Source: Diplolepis rosae (lineage: Eukaryota; Arthropoda; Insecta; Hymenoptera; Diplolepididae). From it: a stretch of DNA of 64,000 nt. Under the pieces are notes generated by a model that made no database searches, had not been told where the DNA came from, and saw only the letters and a list, made by a program, of their open reading frames with translations. Position numbers and translations under genes: made by a program. The stretch lies in contig JAPYXD010000701.1 in NCBI GenBank assembly GCA_030998225.1, positions 7,486,501 through 7,550,500 of the forward strand, read 5' to 3'. This document shows, piece by piece, positions 35,612 through 48,285 of the stretch. Position 1 is the first letter of the stretch; every line of letters starts with the position of its first letter.

Positions 35612-36064
35612 TACACGGAGAAAAATAGTTGAAGTAATTTTACTCAACTTCCAATCAAATTTGGGACATAAGGACAAGTTAGAAGTTATTTAGTATCACT
35701 GTATTTATTTGTGATATATTAAATGTTCGAAAATGAATCAAAGCTGAGTAAAATTCAGAAGTGTAGGGTGAAGTATGAAAGCGTGCATTAAAATTTTTTA
35801 AATATATATATTATTACTCGTAGTATCACTATAAAAAACCAATCTTTTATTAAATCACAAAAATAGTAGAGATTTCCGTTCATTCTACTCTACGCTTCAA
35901 TCGAGAGTTGAGTAAATCGTGAATCGCTAGATTTATTCCAACAGCTACATCTATTCACGCAGGAACGAATGAAAGTAATCTGCGCCTTAGGCACATATAA
36001 AAAATTTTTAATTTCAAAAACTTAAATTCTTAAAATTAAATTAATATTATCAAAATTTAAACAA

Positions 36065-37454
36065 AAAAATCTGCCCGCCTCGCGGGCACATTCTCATTGC
36101 GCGCAGCTCGCTTCGCTCGCAAGTTTGAGCGCGCCTAGGGCGCGCGATTCGATCGTCGCGCTTCGCGCTCGGTCTTGTGCTCTTCGCATACATTTAAGTT
36201 TATTTTTTATAATTTGATACTGAAGCTCAAACCAATTTAATGATATTAAAGATGATGTAAATTAGTCATTTTCTCAAATTCACTAAGTTTCTTTTTCAGT
36301 TTAAGTGAAACAGGAAATTCAATTTACTTAAGGCTCTATCGGCCTTAAGGAACACATTCTTATCATGACACTCGCGCTTCGCCCTCGATTTTCTGTATAC
36401 ATTTCAGTAACTTTTTAATAAATTACATGATTAAAATAATTTATTTTCTTCCAAATATCTCTAAAAGGAAAAATAATCGTAGACTTTATTTAAAGAAACG
36501 ATTTTGCAGAATAACGCTTATTTCGTATCTCACATATTTTGGTGAAAAAAATCGAATTTATTTAATATTAAAAATCAAAAAATTTAAATATACATCCTGT
36601 CAAGAAATTTCTCGATAAGAATGTGTAGACCTTATTTAGCCAAACAATTTTTCATCTCAAAGTTTTTTTTGTATCTCACATATTTTGTCTAAAAAATGAA
36701 GTTTTTGAATTTTAATCGTATTTTCTGGAATTGAAACGAAAAATATATGTTTTATCAGAAACTGTGTCAGACAAAACTTGTAGATCTTTTTGAAACTAAC
36801 AACTTTGTATTCTTACGTTTTTTTCTCATTTTACATATTATTGTTAAAAAATTGAATTTTGGATTTTCAATAGTTTTTTTTTTAATTAAAAAGAAAAATA
36901 TGCATCTTATGAAAAAATGTTACAATTCAAATTTGTAGGTGTTTATTTATTCAATAATATTGTATCACAACATTTTTTCGTATCTCGTATAATTTAACTG
37001 GAAAATGGAATTTTGATATTGACTTTTTTCGAATTTGAATATGCTGTAACATTTCTAATTTTGATTTAATCAAAAAATGTTATCAGGATAATTTGTAGAG
37101 ATTTATGAGCCCTATCAAAAACCAGTATTGAAATTTTTGATTTTTTCAAAAAATTATTTTCAAAAACACAAAAGTAGTGCTCCATCCCTCAATTTTGATT
37201 GGATGTGGCTGGTTAACGAACTTGTCCTTACTTTTTCGGCTCCGATAAAGTGTACCAAAGCTCAATTCAATCTGATAATTCTATCGAGAGTTATGCCGCA
37301 CACGACCTACAGACAGACAGACAGACAGACACTTTCGTAAAAACCATTTTTTCTGACTCAGGGGGTCTCAAAACGTAAAGATTTGATGAAAATTTCGAAA
37401 GTCATTTTTCACATAAAACCAATACCTTCTCATCCATGATGAGAATGTAAAAAA
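36065..37454 (+). repeat. 1.4-kb interspersed repeat, copy 1 (with GACA-repeat core)
   Basis: It starts with a GC-rich stretch full of cgcttcgcgctcg-type words (36070-36190), runs through AT-rich degenerate sub-repeats each containing a (t/c)gtatctc(a/g)(c/t)atattt-like word, then a (GACA)n run at 37310-37332 and a conserved tail (gactcagggggtctcaaaac, tcatccatgatgagaatgt). Inverted second copy at 40890-42420. Family unknown to me. Confidence 0.8.
37310..37332. repeat. (GACA)n microsatellite
   Basis: Five to six GACA units inside copy 1 of the 1.4-kb repeat; only a remnant (gtctgtctgtatgta) is left in copy 2 near 41021. Confidence 0.9.
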
Positions 37455-38469
37455 GTCGATAAGTGTATTACATAAAATATGAAATATCACAAAACTTACT
37501 CAGGCAGAATAATAATTTGGAATTCGCAAATGTAAAATCCATATTTTGCAAATATAAAACACAGAAAATAAAAGAACCTTCTTTTAAATGTTTTTATACA
37601 AGATAATTCTTAATAATAATGCAATTTTTTAATGTACATTTGAAAATTTAGTTTCACTAAACTCCATACATCGTTATAATAAATATTTATACTAAATGTC
37701 ATTTAATAATTATATTATACATATATCAATAATCATAGTTATAATAATTGATTAATTATATGAATTTTTAAAAATATTTTATTAATTATTTATGAAAAAA
37801 GTTGATTTATGTTTACTTGAGTAAGGCTAAAAAATTTTATTGACAGCACTTACTCTCACAAGCTCTGAATAACTCATGCAGTCACTATATAAGAAAGTTC
37901 CAAGTTTTATATCTAAGCATTGTTAGCGAGCGTGTGCGTGATTCGACGAAAGCGTATCGTACAATATATAAGTGTAGTTATTAGGTTTATATATATGTAA
38001 GGTTATATGCTTAAGTGTATTTGTAATTTGAAATTTGAAAATATGATTGGCTACGTCCGTAATGGTGTGAATGTATTTGTAAGTTGTTTATGTATATACC
38101 GGATGACTATTGGCAGGCTCGAGGTAAGAATTTTTTTTTATTTGAGAGAACCATACTATTGCCAGTTGAAATAATACGCCCGATGCTCATTTTACCCAAC
38201 TACGGTTTGAAGCACCTCAAGCGTCGGTGATATACTAATACATTTCATGTCAACCCACTGACGCATGTTGGTGCCCTGTCGTCGATAACGTTTTACTCAA
38301 CTTCTTACTATTCCCTATGTAACGCTTATTGTTATTCACTTTGGGTGAATTAGGTATATATCAAATTCATTTTACCCGACTAGGATTTAATAGATGTTCA
38401 AATGTCCTTATGTCCCAAGTTTAATCGACAGAGTTGAGTAAAATTACTTCAACTATTTTTCTCCGTGTA

Positions 38470-40889
38470 GCCATAGAGTACAGACAATATATCGAGTTTC
38501 ACGCGACAAGTGCAATACCAAACGACCGGGTGAACAGGTTGAAGTTAGATAGTTATACGCAGAGGGTTGGAATGCGATATGAATGCGGTAATGTCTCGTT
38601 ACTGACACTTACACGATGCATTGATAATTTCAAACGCCTCCCTACCCCCGTCAGAGCCTATATATTTTCCAGAAGAGTACATATGTATTTCGCATACTCT
38701 TCGTTCCCCTATTTGCTCTTTTATTTATTAACCACTTTCTCATTGAAATTTAGTTTGCCGATTTATTACTGCACCTCTATGGAAATTTAGCTGAAAATGT
38801 AATAATCTTGCCGGTTGACATTTAAAGCTAATTGCAATGACATTCTCAAAATACTATTCGACCAGTTCACTGAAAAGTTGATACTCCAGCCGGACAGTGA
38901 CACGTATCGACGAAGCCCGACAATTGATTTTGCGTCGAGTTACTATCATAGTCACGTTTCCTACTTTAAAAGGGAAGATGGGTTTATAGTCAGAACGAGA
39001 CGAGTAAAAATAAAATATAAACTCATTTGAACATGACTCCGATTCTGGTTTTCGATTTATCTACCTTGAATGTTGGAAGTAATGTGTGGAAGAATATTTT
39101 CATCCTGATTTTTAATTCAAAAGATTGGAAATTCAAACTTGTAAATTCGATCCTGCGATATTCTTTTGCATGCGTATTTGGACAAAGACTGTGAGAGCAC
39201 CTGCGGTGAGTCCATTGACGGCGTGGACATAGTTCTTCAACTGCCAAGTCAAGTGTTGGTTAAGTAAACACTCGTGTGTACTATGTGCGGGGTGCAACTC
39301 GCACAGATGATACGAGTGGCCAGATCATACGATAATATGTAATGCGTGTCATGCCGCTACTTCTCCAGAAGCTTTGAAGTCTCTGGAAAAATAATATGCT
39401 TGGAAAATACAGCTTTCGATTGTGGGAAAATCAAACAATGGAATTTGCAATTACCACACAACGGTTTTGCAAAGAAAGAAACCAATTTCAATTCCACAGA
39501 AAAAATCAAAGTATTATTCAGACCGATTTTTAGGGGACAATGCAACTGTTGCAAAAAACAACTTCTCATGCAGTGTGGAATTCAACCACATGCAAAAAAG
39601 TGTTAAATAGAACTAGATTTTTACTGTCAAAAGAACTATTTTTTTCTACTAACAGGTCAAAAAGTGTATTTGTTGCATAATATACTATTGTCGACACAAT
39701 GTCTGCAAAAGAACCGATTTTAAAGAAACCGTTTTTCATTATTTCACATCGAAATTATTACACGTTTGGTATCACCTTACTTGCAGATAAATGTGATTTT
39801 ATATTTTATTTTATTTCATAGATTTTTCCATAGAGGGAAATTGCAAATAAATTGAGGTTGGTGTGAAAGAGAAAGCACGATTCAACAATTTATGAAACTT
39901 CATTTATCCGCCAGAGACGACACTAAGCTTTCTCTCGTGGTTAGAAAAAGAACTTGCATTATTAAAAACTTATTTTTTATATAATACCGCGATATTGGAA
40001 CAAAGTCACAGAAAATAAGTTTATTTTAGCCTTCTATGAATATGAACCTTAGATATAGTGCTAAAGGAACCACTGTTTATCTTAGCCGCAACAGAAGAGA
40101 ACCGCTAGTTTTTTCAGTAACTCAGGCGTTAGCAAAATTTCCAAATTTTCGAATCCTTCAGGCAATTCCTAAAACAGAATAATCATTTTGCATTAAATCA
40201 TTAGTTTTTTAACAGGAAAAGAATGTATAACAAAAATTTAACTAGCCTAAACTAAACTACTACCCTAATTAAATTGATTTATCTCATTAAAAGCTCGTAT
40301 TCCCTATTGGTTGAAGAGTAAAAAGAGGTTTGAGGGGCTTTTTCACGGATGATCTTGAGGACCCGGGCGTGCGGTTCCGCCCCTGCAAAAAGCGAGTTGT
40401 TTTAAAGTTCACCTTCTGTAAAAAGGAAGTGTGGACGCGCACACGTGCGAGTATTAGTGAGCACCTGTGGGCACTTTAAAGCGCGTTGTAAACGGTAGTC
40501 TGGATAGATTGAATGTCCCGATAGACGTTCGCTTCACCTAAGAGGATCGTCTTGATCACGATTATCGAGTATAAGTTACACGGTACCATCGAACTCGAAT
40601 CTGGAAAGGCTTTAATCAACGGTCGACTAATTACGCTCGATTAATTAGGATGGGCGTAATTAGGAACTTATTTATAATCCACAGCATTCTCAGAGGAAAT
40701 TCTTCATTGTTTCCTATATTTCCAAATTAATAGCTTTAGCTGAGTAAAGCCTCTGATACCGATCCGATGATGTCTAATAGGCAAATTACAAACAGACTGG
40801 AACCAAGAGTCAGGGCGAGTATTAATGAAAATAACTTAAAACAGGGAACAATATAACAATTTTAAAGATATAGTTTCTTCATTAAAATA
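38470..40889. other. intergenic, no gene seen
   Basis: It includes a dispersed repeat at 39350-39770 (related to 21.3 kb). The 118-codon frame at 38434-38790 starts inside a transposon TIR and is therefore probably chance. Confidence 0.4.
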
Positions 40890-41356
40890 TTTTTACATTC
40901 TCATCATGGATGAGAAGGTATTAGTTTAATTTGAAAAATGACTTTCGAAATTTTCGTCAAATCTTTACATTTTGAGACCCCCTAAGTCAGAAAAAACGGT
41001 TTTTACGAAAGTGTCTGTCTGTATGTAGTAGTAGGTCGTATACTCGATAACAATCGATAGAATTATCAGATTCAATTGTGCTTTGGTACACTTTATCAGA
41101 GCCTAAAAAGTAAGGACAAGTTCATTAACCAGCCACATCCAACCAAAATTGAGAAAACTAGACCATGTTTTGTGTTTTTGAAAAAATCAAAAATTCCAAT
41201 AATGGTTGTTGATTTTTCTTTTGACATTTTTCGATTAAACAAAAATTAGAAATGTTACAGCATGTTAAAACTTGAAAAAAGTCTGTATCAAAATTCCATT
41301 TTGCAGTTAAATTATACGAGATATGAAAAAAAGTTATCATACAAAATTATTTTCTA

Positions 41357-41654
41357 TGTATTTTTTTATAGCAATTTTTTTTGTACAATTCTCAATTTTT
41401 TTCATTCGTAAACTTAGTTAGACCAATTTTATAGTTTCACAAGTGCAATTCATTTATATCGTTTGTCAACAGTATGTTTATCTGTCACACGTGCAATTTT
41501 TTATTTTTTCTTCCTTTGTATTTTTATAGAAGTAAATCTCACTGATGAGGACTCCAATCTGAGTCAAAACGTTTAAGGAAAAAATGAAACCTTGAGTTTA
41601 CATTATTTCTGGACCCTAAAGCCAAATTTAAAAAAAAATCATCAATCTATTATT
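41357..41654 (+). mobile_element. 298-bp retro-insert with hammerhead-like motif and 11-bp TSD
   Basis: ATTATTTTCTA occurs at 41346-41356 and 41655-41665, directly flanking sequence that is absent from the matching place in the sister repeat copy (36.9-37.0 kb). The insert ends with cactgatgaggactcc, a degraded stem, AAAACG, and tttctggaccctaaagcc plus an A-rich run, as at 19541-19625. The TSD and A-rich end fit retrotransposition by PLE-type machinery (inference). Confidence 0.65.
41542..41574 (+). ncRNA. hammerhead-like hairpin motif, degraded
   Basis: CTGATGAG and GACTC match the 19544 copy, but the closing strand is GAGTC followed by AAAACG instead of GAAACG, so the conserved G12 position is lost. 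It lies near the 3' end of the 298-bp insert. Confidence 0.4.
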
Positions 41655-42420
41655 ATTATTTTCTACATAAAGATCTACAAATTTGAATTGCAAAATTTAT
41701 TCATAAGATGTATATTTTTCTTTTTAATTTAAAAAAATACTATTGAAAATCCAAAATTCAATTTTTTTTAACAATAATATGTGGAATACGAAAAAAACGT
41801 AAGAATGAAAAATTGTTCGTTTCAAAAAGATCTACAAATTTTGTCTCACACAGTTTCTGAAAAAACGTATATTCTTCGTTTCATTTTTAAAAAATACGAT
41901 TAAAATTCAAAAATTCTATTTCTTAGAAAAAATGTGGGAGATTAAAAAAGCGTTTAGATGGAAAATTATTTGCCTAAATGGGGTCTAAAAATTCTCATCA
42001 AGACACTTCTCGACAGGATGTATATTTTGTGTGTTGATTATAAGAAACATTATTGAAAAAAAATTCCAGTTTTTAACCTAAATGTGTGAGATACGAAATA
42101 AGCGTTATTCTGCAAAATCGTTTCTTTAAATGAAGTCTACGATTATTTTTCCTTTTAGAGATATTTGGAAGAAAATAAATTATTTTAATCATGTAATTTA
42201 TTAAAAAGTTACTGAAATGTATACAGAAAATCGAGGGCGAAGCGCGAGTGTCATGATAAGAATGTGTTCCTTAAGGCCGATAGAGCCTTCCTGTTTCACT
42301 TAAACTCAAAAAAAAATTTAGTGACTGAGAAAATGTGTAATTCACATCATCTGTAATATTATAAAATTGGTTTGAGCTTCAGTATCAAATTATAAGAAAT
42401 AAACTTAACTGTATGTGGGC

Positions 42421-43104
42421 CGATTTTTTTTCATTTCATCTTTACAAATATATTATTACAATTAATGTATGCTAATAATTTGTAATAATTTCGATGTATC
42501 GAAAAAAAGTAGTTTTTTTGCAGCAAGAATCGGGTTTTTTTAAAACACTCTTTCGAAATTGTTTGAATCAGACTACAGAGGTCCTTTTTTATTGCAGTTC
42601 TATCGGACTCCAAAAATCGATTTTAAATAACACTCTGATTTTTTCTGCGAAAACTTGCGGTTCCGGGTTTCATTCCGTGGGATTGATACAATGGTAGAAC
42701 GTTTTTTAGCAGTTTCTGTCCGGATTCTTTCTTCTTAGGATGGTATAAAGCATGCACCAGGGTCACCCAAGGGTTCACGAGTAAAAGAGCGGCCGAGAGC
42801 GAGGACAAAGGATCGCGGCGACGCCCCGCTGCCCTGTAGGTGCATACCCGATATCATCTACCCGTGTTTCTCTGCGTTATGTTTATGCTCGTGCATACGT
42901 AAAGAGCGTGCCTTCTTACCATCAAAGTTCCTTCTTGGCGCACTTATCCTGACGTACTTCGTCTGATCTATACCGCGACACATTCACCATGAAAGAAATT
43001 CCGACATCTCTCCACTTCCTTCCTTGGATACAGGAACATCTGAAAAAATGTGGAACTTACTATGGTCTCCAGAAAGTTATAAAGAAAGTTTAATTTTCAA
43101 TGTA
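42421..43104. other. intergenic, GC-richer patch
   Basis: 42760-42960 is GC-rich (cggccgagagcgaggac, gcgacgccccgctgccc) without a supported exon; perhaps regulatory. Confidence 0.3.
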
Positions 43105-43973
43105 CAGTACCGGTCAGAATTGTCCGGCCACCTGTTTTTCGATAATTGCTTAAATTATCCTAAGTTGAATGATGTAAGTGAAAAAATTTGTTCTCTTAAT
43201 TGAATTTAAAGCTATCAAAATTCTTTATAAAATGAGCCCAGCATGAATTCGTTTTGTAAATTTTGAAGAAGTTATCGCAGAAATAATCAAGATTTCAATG
43301 CTTTCTTAAATTTTAAATAACTTTCAAATTAATCAACATTTTTTAATGTTCTTGGACTAATTTTAAAGCTAAATTTCTACAAAATCGATCAAAATTCTTG
43401 GAATTGATATGTAATTTTTTTCTTACATACTGCACGAGGTTAAAGTTCAAATAAAAAAGTTGGAAAAATTCCAATATTGCTTTTGCTTAGAAAAACATTT
43501 TTATAAGATATATAAAACATATAATCATGAATTTTGTATCAAATCCCCTTAAAATATATATTCATATGATCTTTATTGTGATTTACCTACAGATGAAATG
43601 TTTTCGAAATTTCCCTACTTTTTTGTTACAATTTTAACTCCTTGCATTATGCAAGAAAAAATTTATAAATTTCTAATGATAATTTAATGCGATTCTGTAG
43701 AATCTTAGCTCTAAAATGAGCCCAAGAACATTAAAAAATGTTGATTACTTCGAAAGTTATTTAAAATTTAAGAAAGCATTGAAATCTTGACAATTTCTGC
43801 AATAACTTCTTCAAAATTTAAAAAAACGAATTCATGCTGGGCTCATTTTATAAAGAATTTTGATAGCTTTAAATTTAATTAAGAGAACAAATTTTTTCAC
43901 TTACATAATTCAAATTAGGATAATTTAAGCAATTATCGAAAAACAGGTGGCCGGACAATTCTGACCGGTACTG
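43105..43973. mobile_element. 869-bp Tc1-like long-hairpin element
   Basis: The ends CAGTACCGGTCAGAATTGTC are perfect inverted repeats flanked by TA (43103-43104, 43974-43975). Arms of at least 285 bp (to about 43392 and from about 43686) pair with only scattered mismatches, and weaker pairing continues inward, so the element is nearly all hairpin. The terminal CAGTACCGGTCA is like Tc1-family ends. No transposase. Confidence 0.92.
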
Positions 43974-46852
43974 TAACGCCAAATTGATCTTTAAATCTTC
44001 GATTCCTAAAATATGTTTGCACTGCTGTAATATATGAATCGTTCTTTATCACCCTGGCGAAAGTTTCGGTTTAGAATTGAATCAGAGCTATTCTGCAATC
44101 TGCTTTTGAACCACTCCGAATTATTCATAACGAATCCAAAAACTTTTTGAATCTCGTTCGATGCAAATCGATTAAAAATCAATCAGACTCATTCCAGTTG
44201 AATTCAGGTTTTGGTTTGAACCGTAATAAACCGGAAACTTTTGTCAGGGCAATTGAATCTAGTCTGGACAAGAAGATTACAGATGTTCTGAATGCTGACA
44301 TCGAGGAAGCATATATTGGCAAAAAATAATGTTTTTCTACATAAGGTGGTGGGCCCGCAATCATTATATTCGTCATTTCATTAGAATATCGCCGATAAAA
44401 GGAGTTTAATTACAAAGGCACCGCGTTGCTTCCTGCCCATATACACGCATACGAAGGTGCGTGCAGCACGCATACTTTCTGTTCCTTCTCCCTCGGTTCA
44501 ATCCCTTCTCTTTTTCCTACACCGTTATCCCTGATATACATTCTACGCGTTCGTCGTAGAGGCTCGGGGTGATTAGTAAGGTCGTTTTCTTAATTATATA
44601 CCGTATTGTAATGAGTAAGGGACTCGTTATATATACCTACGCGATCATCCAAGAAACGAGAAATCTAATATACGACATGAGTGTAATATAAAACACCTGA
44701 GAAAAATAGCGTCTGCAATATTCATATCACGCGTATACAAGAGTGTTCTAATTGTATAGCTGAGAGTTCTTATAAAAAAGACCATTTTCTGTCTGGAAGT
44801 ATGTGCCATACAAATTATTTCGAGACTTCATTTCTTTGAGACATTTCGTTACTTTTTTTCACTCCGGAGATTTTGATAATGAATCTGCAAACTTCAGAAG
44901 GGCATTCAGACATCATAGACTTTGAGTAATTTGTACGAGGTTCCTAAATGCGACTGAAGAAAATATCACTAGCAGTAAATTACGCGGGAATTTATCGCGG
45001 CAGTTAGGTAATTAGGCGTCGAATAAATATAGAGGGAAGCTGAGTACGTTCCTGAGTCCCATACAAGAGACAGAAGCAGTTTATAATGTACATGACGCCC
45101 AATTTGCAAGTTTCCACCTACGAAAAGATCGCTTTTAACTGAGTTAAACGAATGAGGAAAAGTTGTGCATTAAACAACAGTCTAGTTAAAACTCGAATTT
45201 TGTATATTCTATTTAGATTTTATTGACGAATCTGCCCTTATGTTTATTCTGTTTCGATGTGTATGAAAATTTAATTAATAATATTGGTGGATTCCAGCCA
45301 ACTCTTTTGATTAATTGCATACAAATTGTTAGCTGACAATATAATAATGCACTGTTACCAATTTTTCGCCTACACTGTTGGAAACTTCTTAAATGTCCGA
45401 CACTTTTTATTTGCTGTAGCTAATGTTCAAGTTGTTCTAAACAGAAAATATACATTAAAAAATTTTGAACTATTTTAAAACTTCTTTTACTGTATGAAAA
45501 GTAATAACTGAACGTTTCTAGTAAAGTCCAAAAGAATATTTTTAGCTAATCTTCTATATTTAAAAAAACAATAAAATGCAAATAATTTCCTTGAATTATT
45601 TTTGAAAGGATATAGTATTTCTGTAAAACTAAAGTGACATGAAATCCTAAGTTTTAAATACATTTTTACTTTAAATAATTTAAAAACTTTTTCACTTAAA
45701 TTTACGTACGATACGTATAATATTTCAGAGTTTTAATTATGGTCATAAGTCAGTAGTTCTAACATTTGGTTTTTGTCACCCTGAAACAATCGCGTGCAGG
45801 GTTTAATCTGCGTACTCGCAATACTTCATCGCGAGGCATTAGGCTAATCGCGAGTATAGCCCACCCATGATATACTAAAACGTTTCTGCGTTAAGTTCAA
45901 TTTATTGCCCTCATCCGGGACTTAACGCTGACTTTGTCATTGCATTATAGCTATAAAATCCATAGAACTGCTGCAGTGCTGCACGCGAGAAAACTATTTA
46001 AGCGACTTGCCTGCTTTCCTCCATTTCAATGCTATTTTAGTATTTATGAGAAAATAGAGATTGCTCTCGCCAAATGAGTCCTTTCAAAGAACTATTTTTA
46101 TCGATTTAAGGCTATCCTTCAGCTCCATGATAAATTCAAAACATAATTTGAGAAGAATGATTTCACTTTACTTGACTCAAAACGGTTTCAAAATCTCTGA
46201 AAACTCAGAACAAAGCATTGATAAAAAAGTTAAAAGCCACTTTTAAATAAAAAATATAAAAGGAAATATAAAAAGCTTTTTTTAATTTTGTCCCACTATC
46301 TTTTAAGAAATTTAAAGTTAAATCGACTTTAGTTGTGAAAATTTTAATTTTTTTACTAATACCAAAGTATCTAATGGAATTTTAGTGTTATTCCATAAAA
46401 GTGTTTTTTTAAGTAAAAAAGATATAGTAAGTTGTCATTTAGTTAAATTTACCTCGTAAATGGCTTTGAATAAAAAATAAGTCAAAGTGGACGATTGGAG
46501 AATGCAAGAACCATTGATTGCCCTCGTTGTTCCATATAGTTTATATAACAGCCAAAAATAAATTTCGCTTTGGATCGCCGGCAATTTTGGCGAGAGTGTA
46601 TTCCAAGGTAAAATTGTTTGTAATCGCGTGCCAAGCGAGTGTTCCGTGTGATCAAGTCCCTCTACGACGTAGGCTGTGCACTTAATTAACGTTCCAACCG
46701 GGATTTCCTATGCGGATGGACGAGAGAAGTTTAAGGCGTGAACTGTGTTTCCAAACCAGCGGAACACCCTAAAATTGAAATTTGTAAATTATTTTTTAAT
46801 ATAAAAGTTATATTTACTTAAATATACAAAAGATAAGTTTATTCTGATTATT
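43974..46852. other. intergenic, no gene seen
   Basis: 44040-44330 carries aat(c)cgaat-type degenerate repeats similar to 1412-1680 and a 60-codon frame (MNLVRCKSIKNQSDSFQLN...) of no recognised family. The remainder is AT-rich. Confidence 0.4.
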
Positions 46853-47357
46853 CCCAGGAACAAAGAACCGATTGGGGAGTCAGCAAATTCGAATCGGTCG
46901 GAAGCTGCAGTGGATCCGTTTTAGCGGATTCGATCACTCAATTGAGTGAATCCGCAATCTTATTTGACCATTTCCGATAGCGACCGATTCACTGCGATTT
47001 TGAATTTAAACGTTTTATATGTATTAACCATGTATTTCATGGATATGACTTATATTTGTTAAAAATGGAAATTTATAACAGAATATGACACTCCGGTATA
47101 TAATTTGTTTTACTCACTTGCTGATTCACAATTTTTAAATTTTGTGTGAAATATGGTAAAATAACCTCAAAAACTTCGCTCAATCAGAGCCTGCCGATTT
47201 ACGATTTTTCGAAACAGAGTTGGCCAATTAAAATGATTTTAATTTTGAGGTCCGATTCAAACGCATCATTTCGAGTCATAAGAAGACCGCCCAATCCGCA
47301 TTCTTAAAAGAAACCGATTCACTAAAGCATTCGTTCAATCGTTTCTTTTTTCCTGGG
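46853..47357. mobile_element. 505-bp element with imperfect TIRs
   Basis: CCCAGGAACAAAGAACCGATT at the left pairs with AATCGTTTCTTTTTTCCTGGG at the right, extending through gaatcggt/accgattc words. No coding. Confidence 0.65.
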
Positions 47358-48059
47358 TTGCTTAAAAACAAACAGGTACTTTCTCATATTATATAAATAG
47401 TTTATTTTGTAATAGAAATACAATTTAGAAAAAATTAAGGAAAATTCATGTTTCAAAAAATAACATGAAATTCACAATTTGTTATTGTTTGCATTATATT
47501 CTTGAAAAAATTGTAAATTTGTAATCAACGACTTTTATATGATTGTTTTGTCTACTGTTAAAAATTTTGCAGTATTAAAAAAATAAAAATAAATTACATA
47601 AACAAATTAGTCTCTTTTTATGTGAAAAAAAAATTAATGTTATTAATTATATCAGAGAAAAACTGATTTTTCATATTTCATAAAACTCATAGATTTAGAA
47701 ACATTTTTCTAATTTCAATTATTTAATTGTAGCTGGTTTAATTTAATACTCATTCGTAATCTATCAAATATCCGAATTCATATAAGATTTTTTATATATG
47801 ATTAGAATGAAATGTATAACAGCTTTTATTCATATACATATTACCTTTTCCGGATCCGAAAACTCTATTTTCCAATCGAAGTTAAAAGTGCTATTCTCAA
47901 TTTTTCACATATAAAAATTTGATTCTCGATGACTTCATTACTTAATATTAAAACATCAAATAAATCTGAATAAATCAAAACTGAAATTAAAATTATCTTC
48001 TTCCACTTTAGTGTCTTGTTGTCCTAGAAAAAACGGCCAAAAGAACCAAAATTATAAAT
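47358..48059. other. intergenic upstream of the sosondowah-like gene
   Basis: AT-rich, no element recognised. Confidence 0.4.
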
Positions 48060-48158
48060 TAATACATAGAAATCTTCCTTACCGGGTCATAGGAAATCCA
48101 AATAAATTAAAATGCATTCTCCGCTTCAAGCGCTAGTGTCGCATTCAGTAGTGTTAAG
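48060..48158 (+). promoter_or_regulatory. probable promoter / 5' UTR of the sosondowah-like gene
   Basis: A TCAGT at 48145-48149 matches the arthropod initiator consensus just before the start codon, and GC content rises from about 48105. No TATA box is visible at the expected distance. If the TCAGT is used, the 5' UTR would be only about 12 nt, so the true start may lie further upstream or in a separate noncoding exon. This is inference from motif and position only. Confidence 0.25.
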
Positions 48159-48285
48159 ATGGCGACGCCCAGTGAATTGTCTCTGGAGGAAATTCGCAAA
48201 TATTTGTTAGATAACGGTTGTTCCGCGCGAAATCATGACCTAGTGAAGTATTTTAAGAAGTTCCTAACGGATTCGGAAACTCGAG
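48159..48285 (+). CDS. sowah: sosondowah-like (SOWAH family) gene, coding exon 1
   Basis: The exon starts at an ATG in a good context (taagATGGCG) and ends at GAG|GTAGG, leaving one base for the next codon (42 codons + 1 nt). It encodes MATPSELSLEEIRKYLLDNG and continues through a CSARNHDLVKYFKKFL stretch. Together with exons 2-3 this matches the N-terminal winged-helix-like domain of SOWAH proteins (LS.E.I..YL...G....N..L...FK.FL, then RN.FK.YVN..A..K, then KF.VLKK.YR). Family knowledge: SOWAH proteins pair this N-terminal domain with C-terminal ankyrin repeats, and their molecular role is poorly defined. No other gene in the window is as clear. The family assignment rests on motif recognition, not a database search. 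Confidence 0.85.

Larger units (their letters stand above)
35612..38469. mobile_element. 2.86-kb TA-flanked element with 35-37-bp perfect TIRs
   Basis: CACGGAGAAAAATAGTTGAA at the left (35614 on) is exactly inverted at the right end (to 38467), with TA outside both. Repeats of a TTTTAC(T/C)CAACT motif in both orientations lie in the subterminal regions (near 35638, 35737, 35908, 38190, 38289, 38371), like transposase-binding sites. There is no transposase. The middle is taken up by a copy of a separate 1.4-kb repeat (36065-37454). Confidence 0.82.
40890..42420 (-). repeat. 1.4-kb interspersed repeat, copy 2 (inverted, interrupted)
   Basis: Reverse-oriented relative of 36065-37454, with the same tail at 40890-41080 and the same ccttaaggccgatagagcc block near 42275. 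It lacks the GC-rich end and is interrupted by a 298-bp insert (41357-41654). Divergence is moderate, so the copies are not a recent duplication. Confidence 0.8.

Noticed and set aside
37310..37332. (GACA)n run as a CRISPR-like or satellite array
   Set aside because: A simple tetranucleotide microsatellite within an interspersed repeat, without spacers.
38434..38790. 118-codon + frame as a gene
   Set aside because: It starts inside a transposon terminal repeat and ends in a Phe/Leu-rich AT-biased tail; no similarity recognised.
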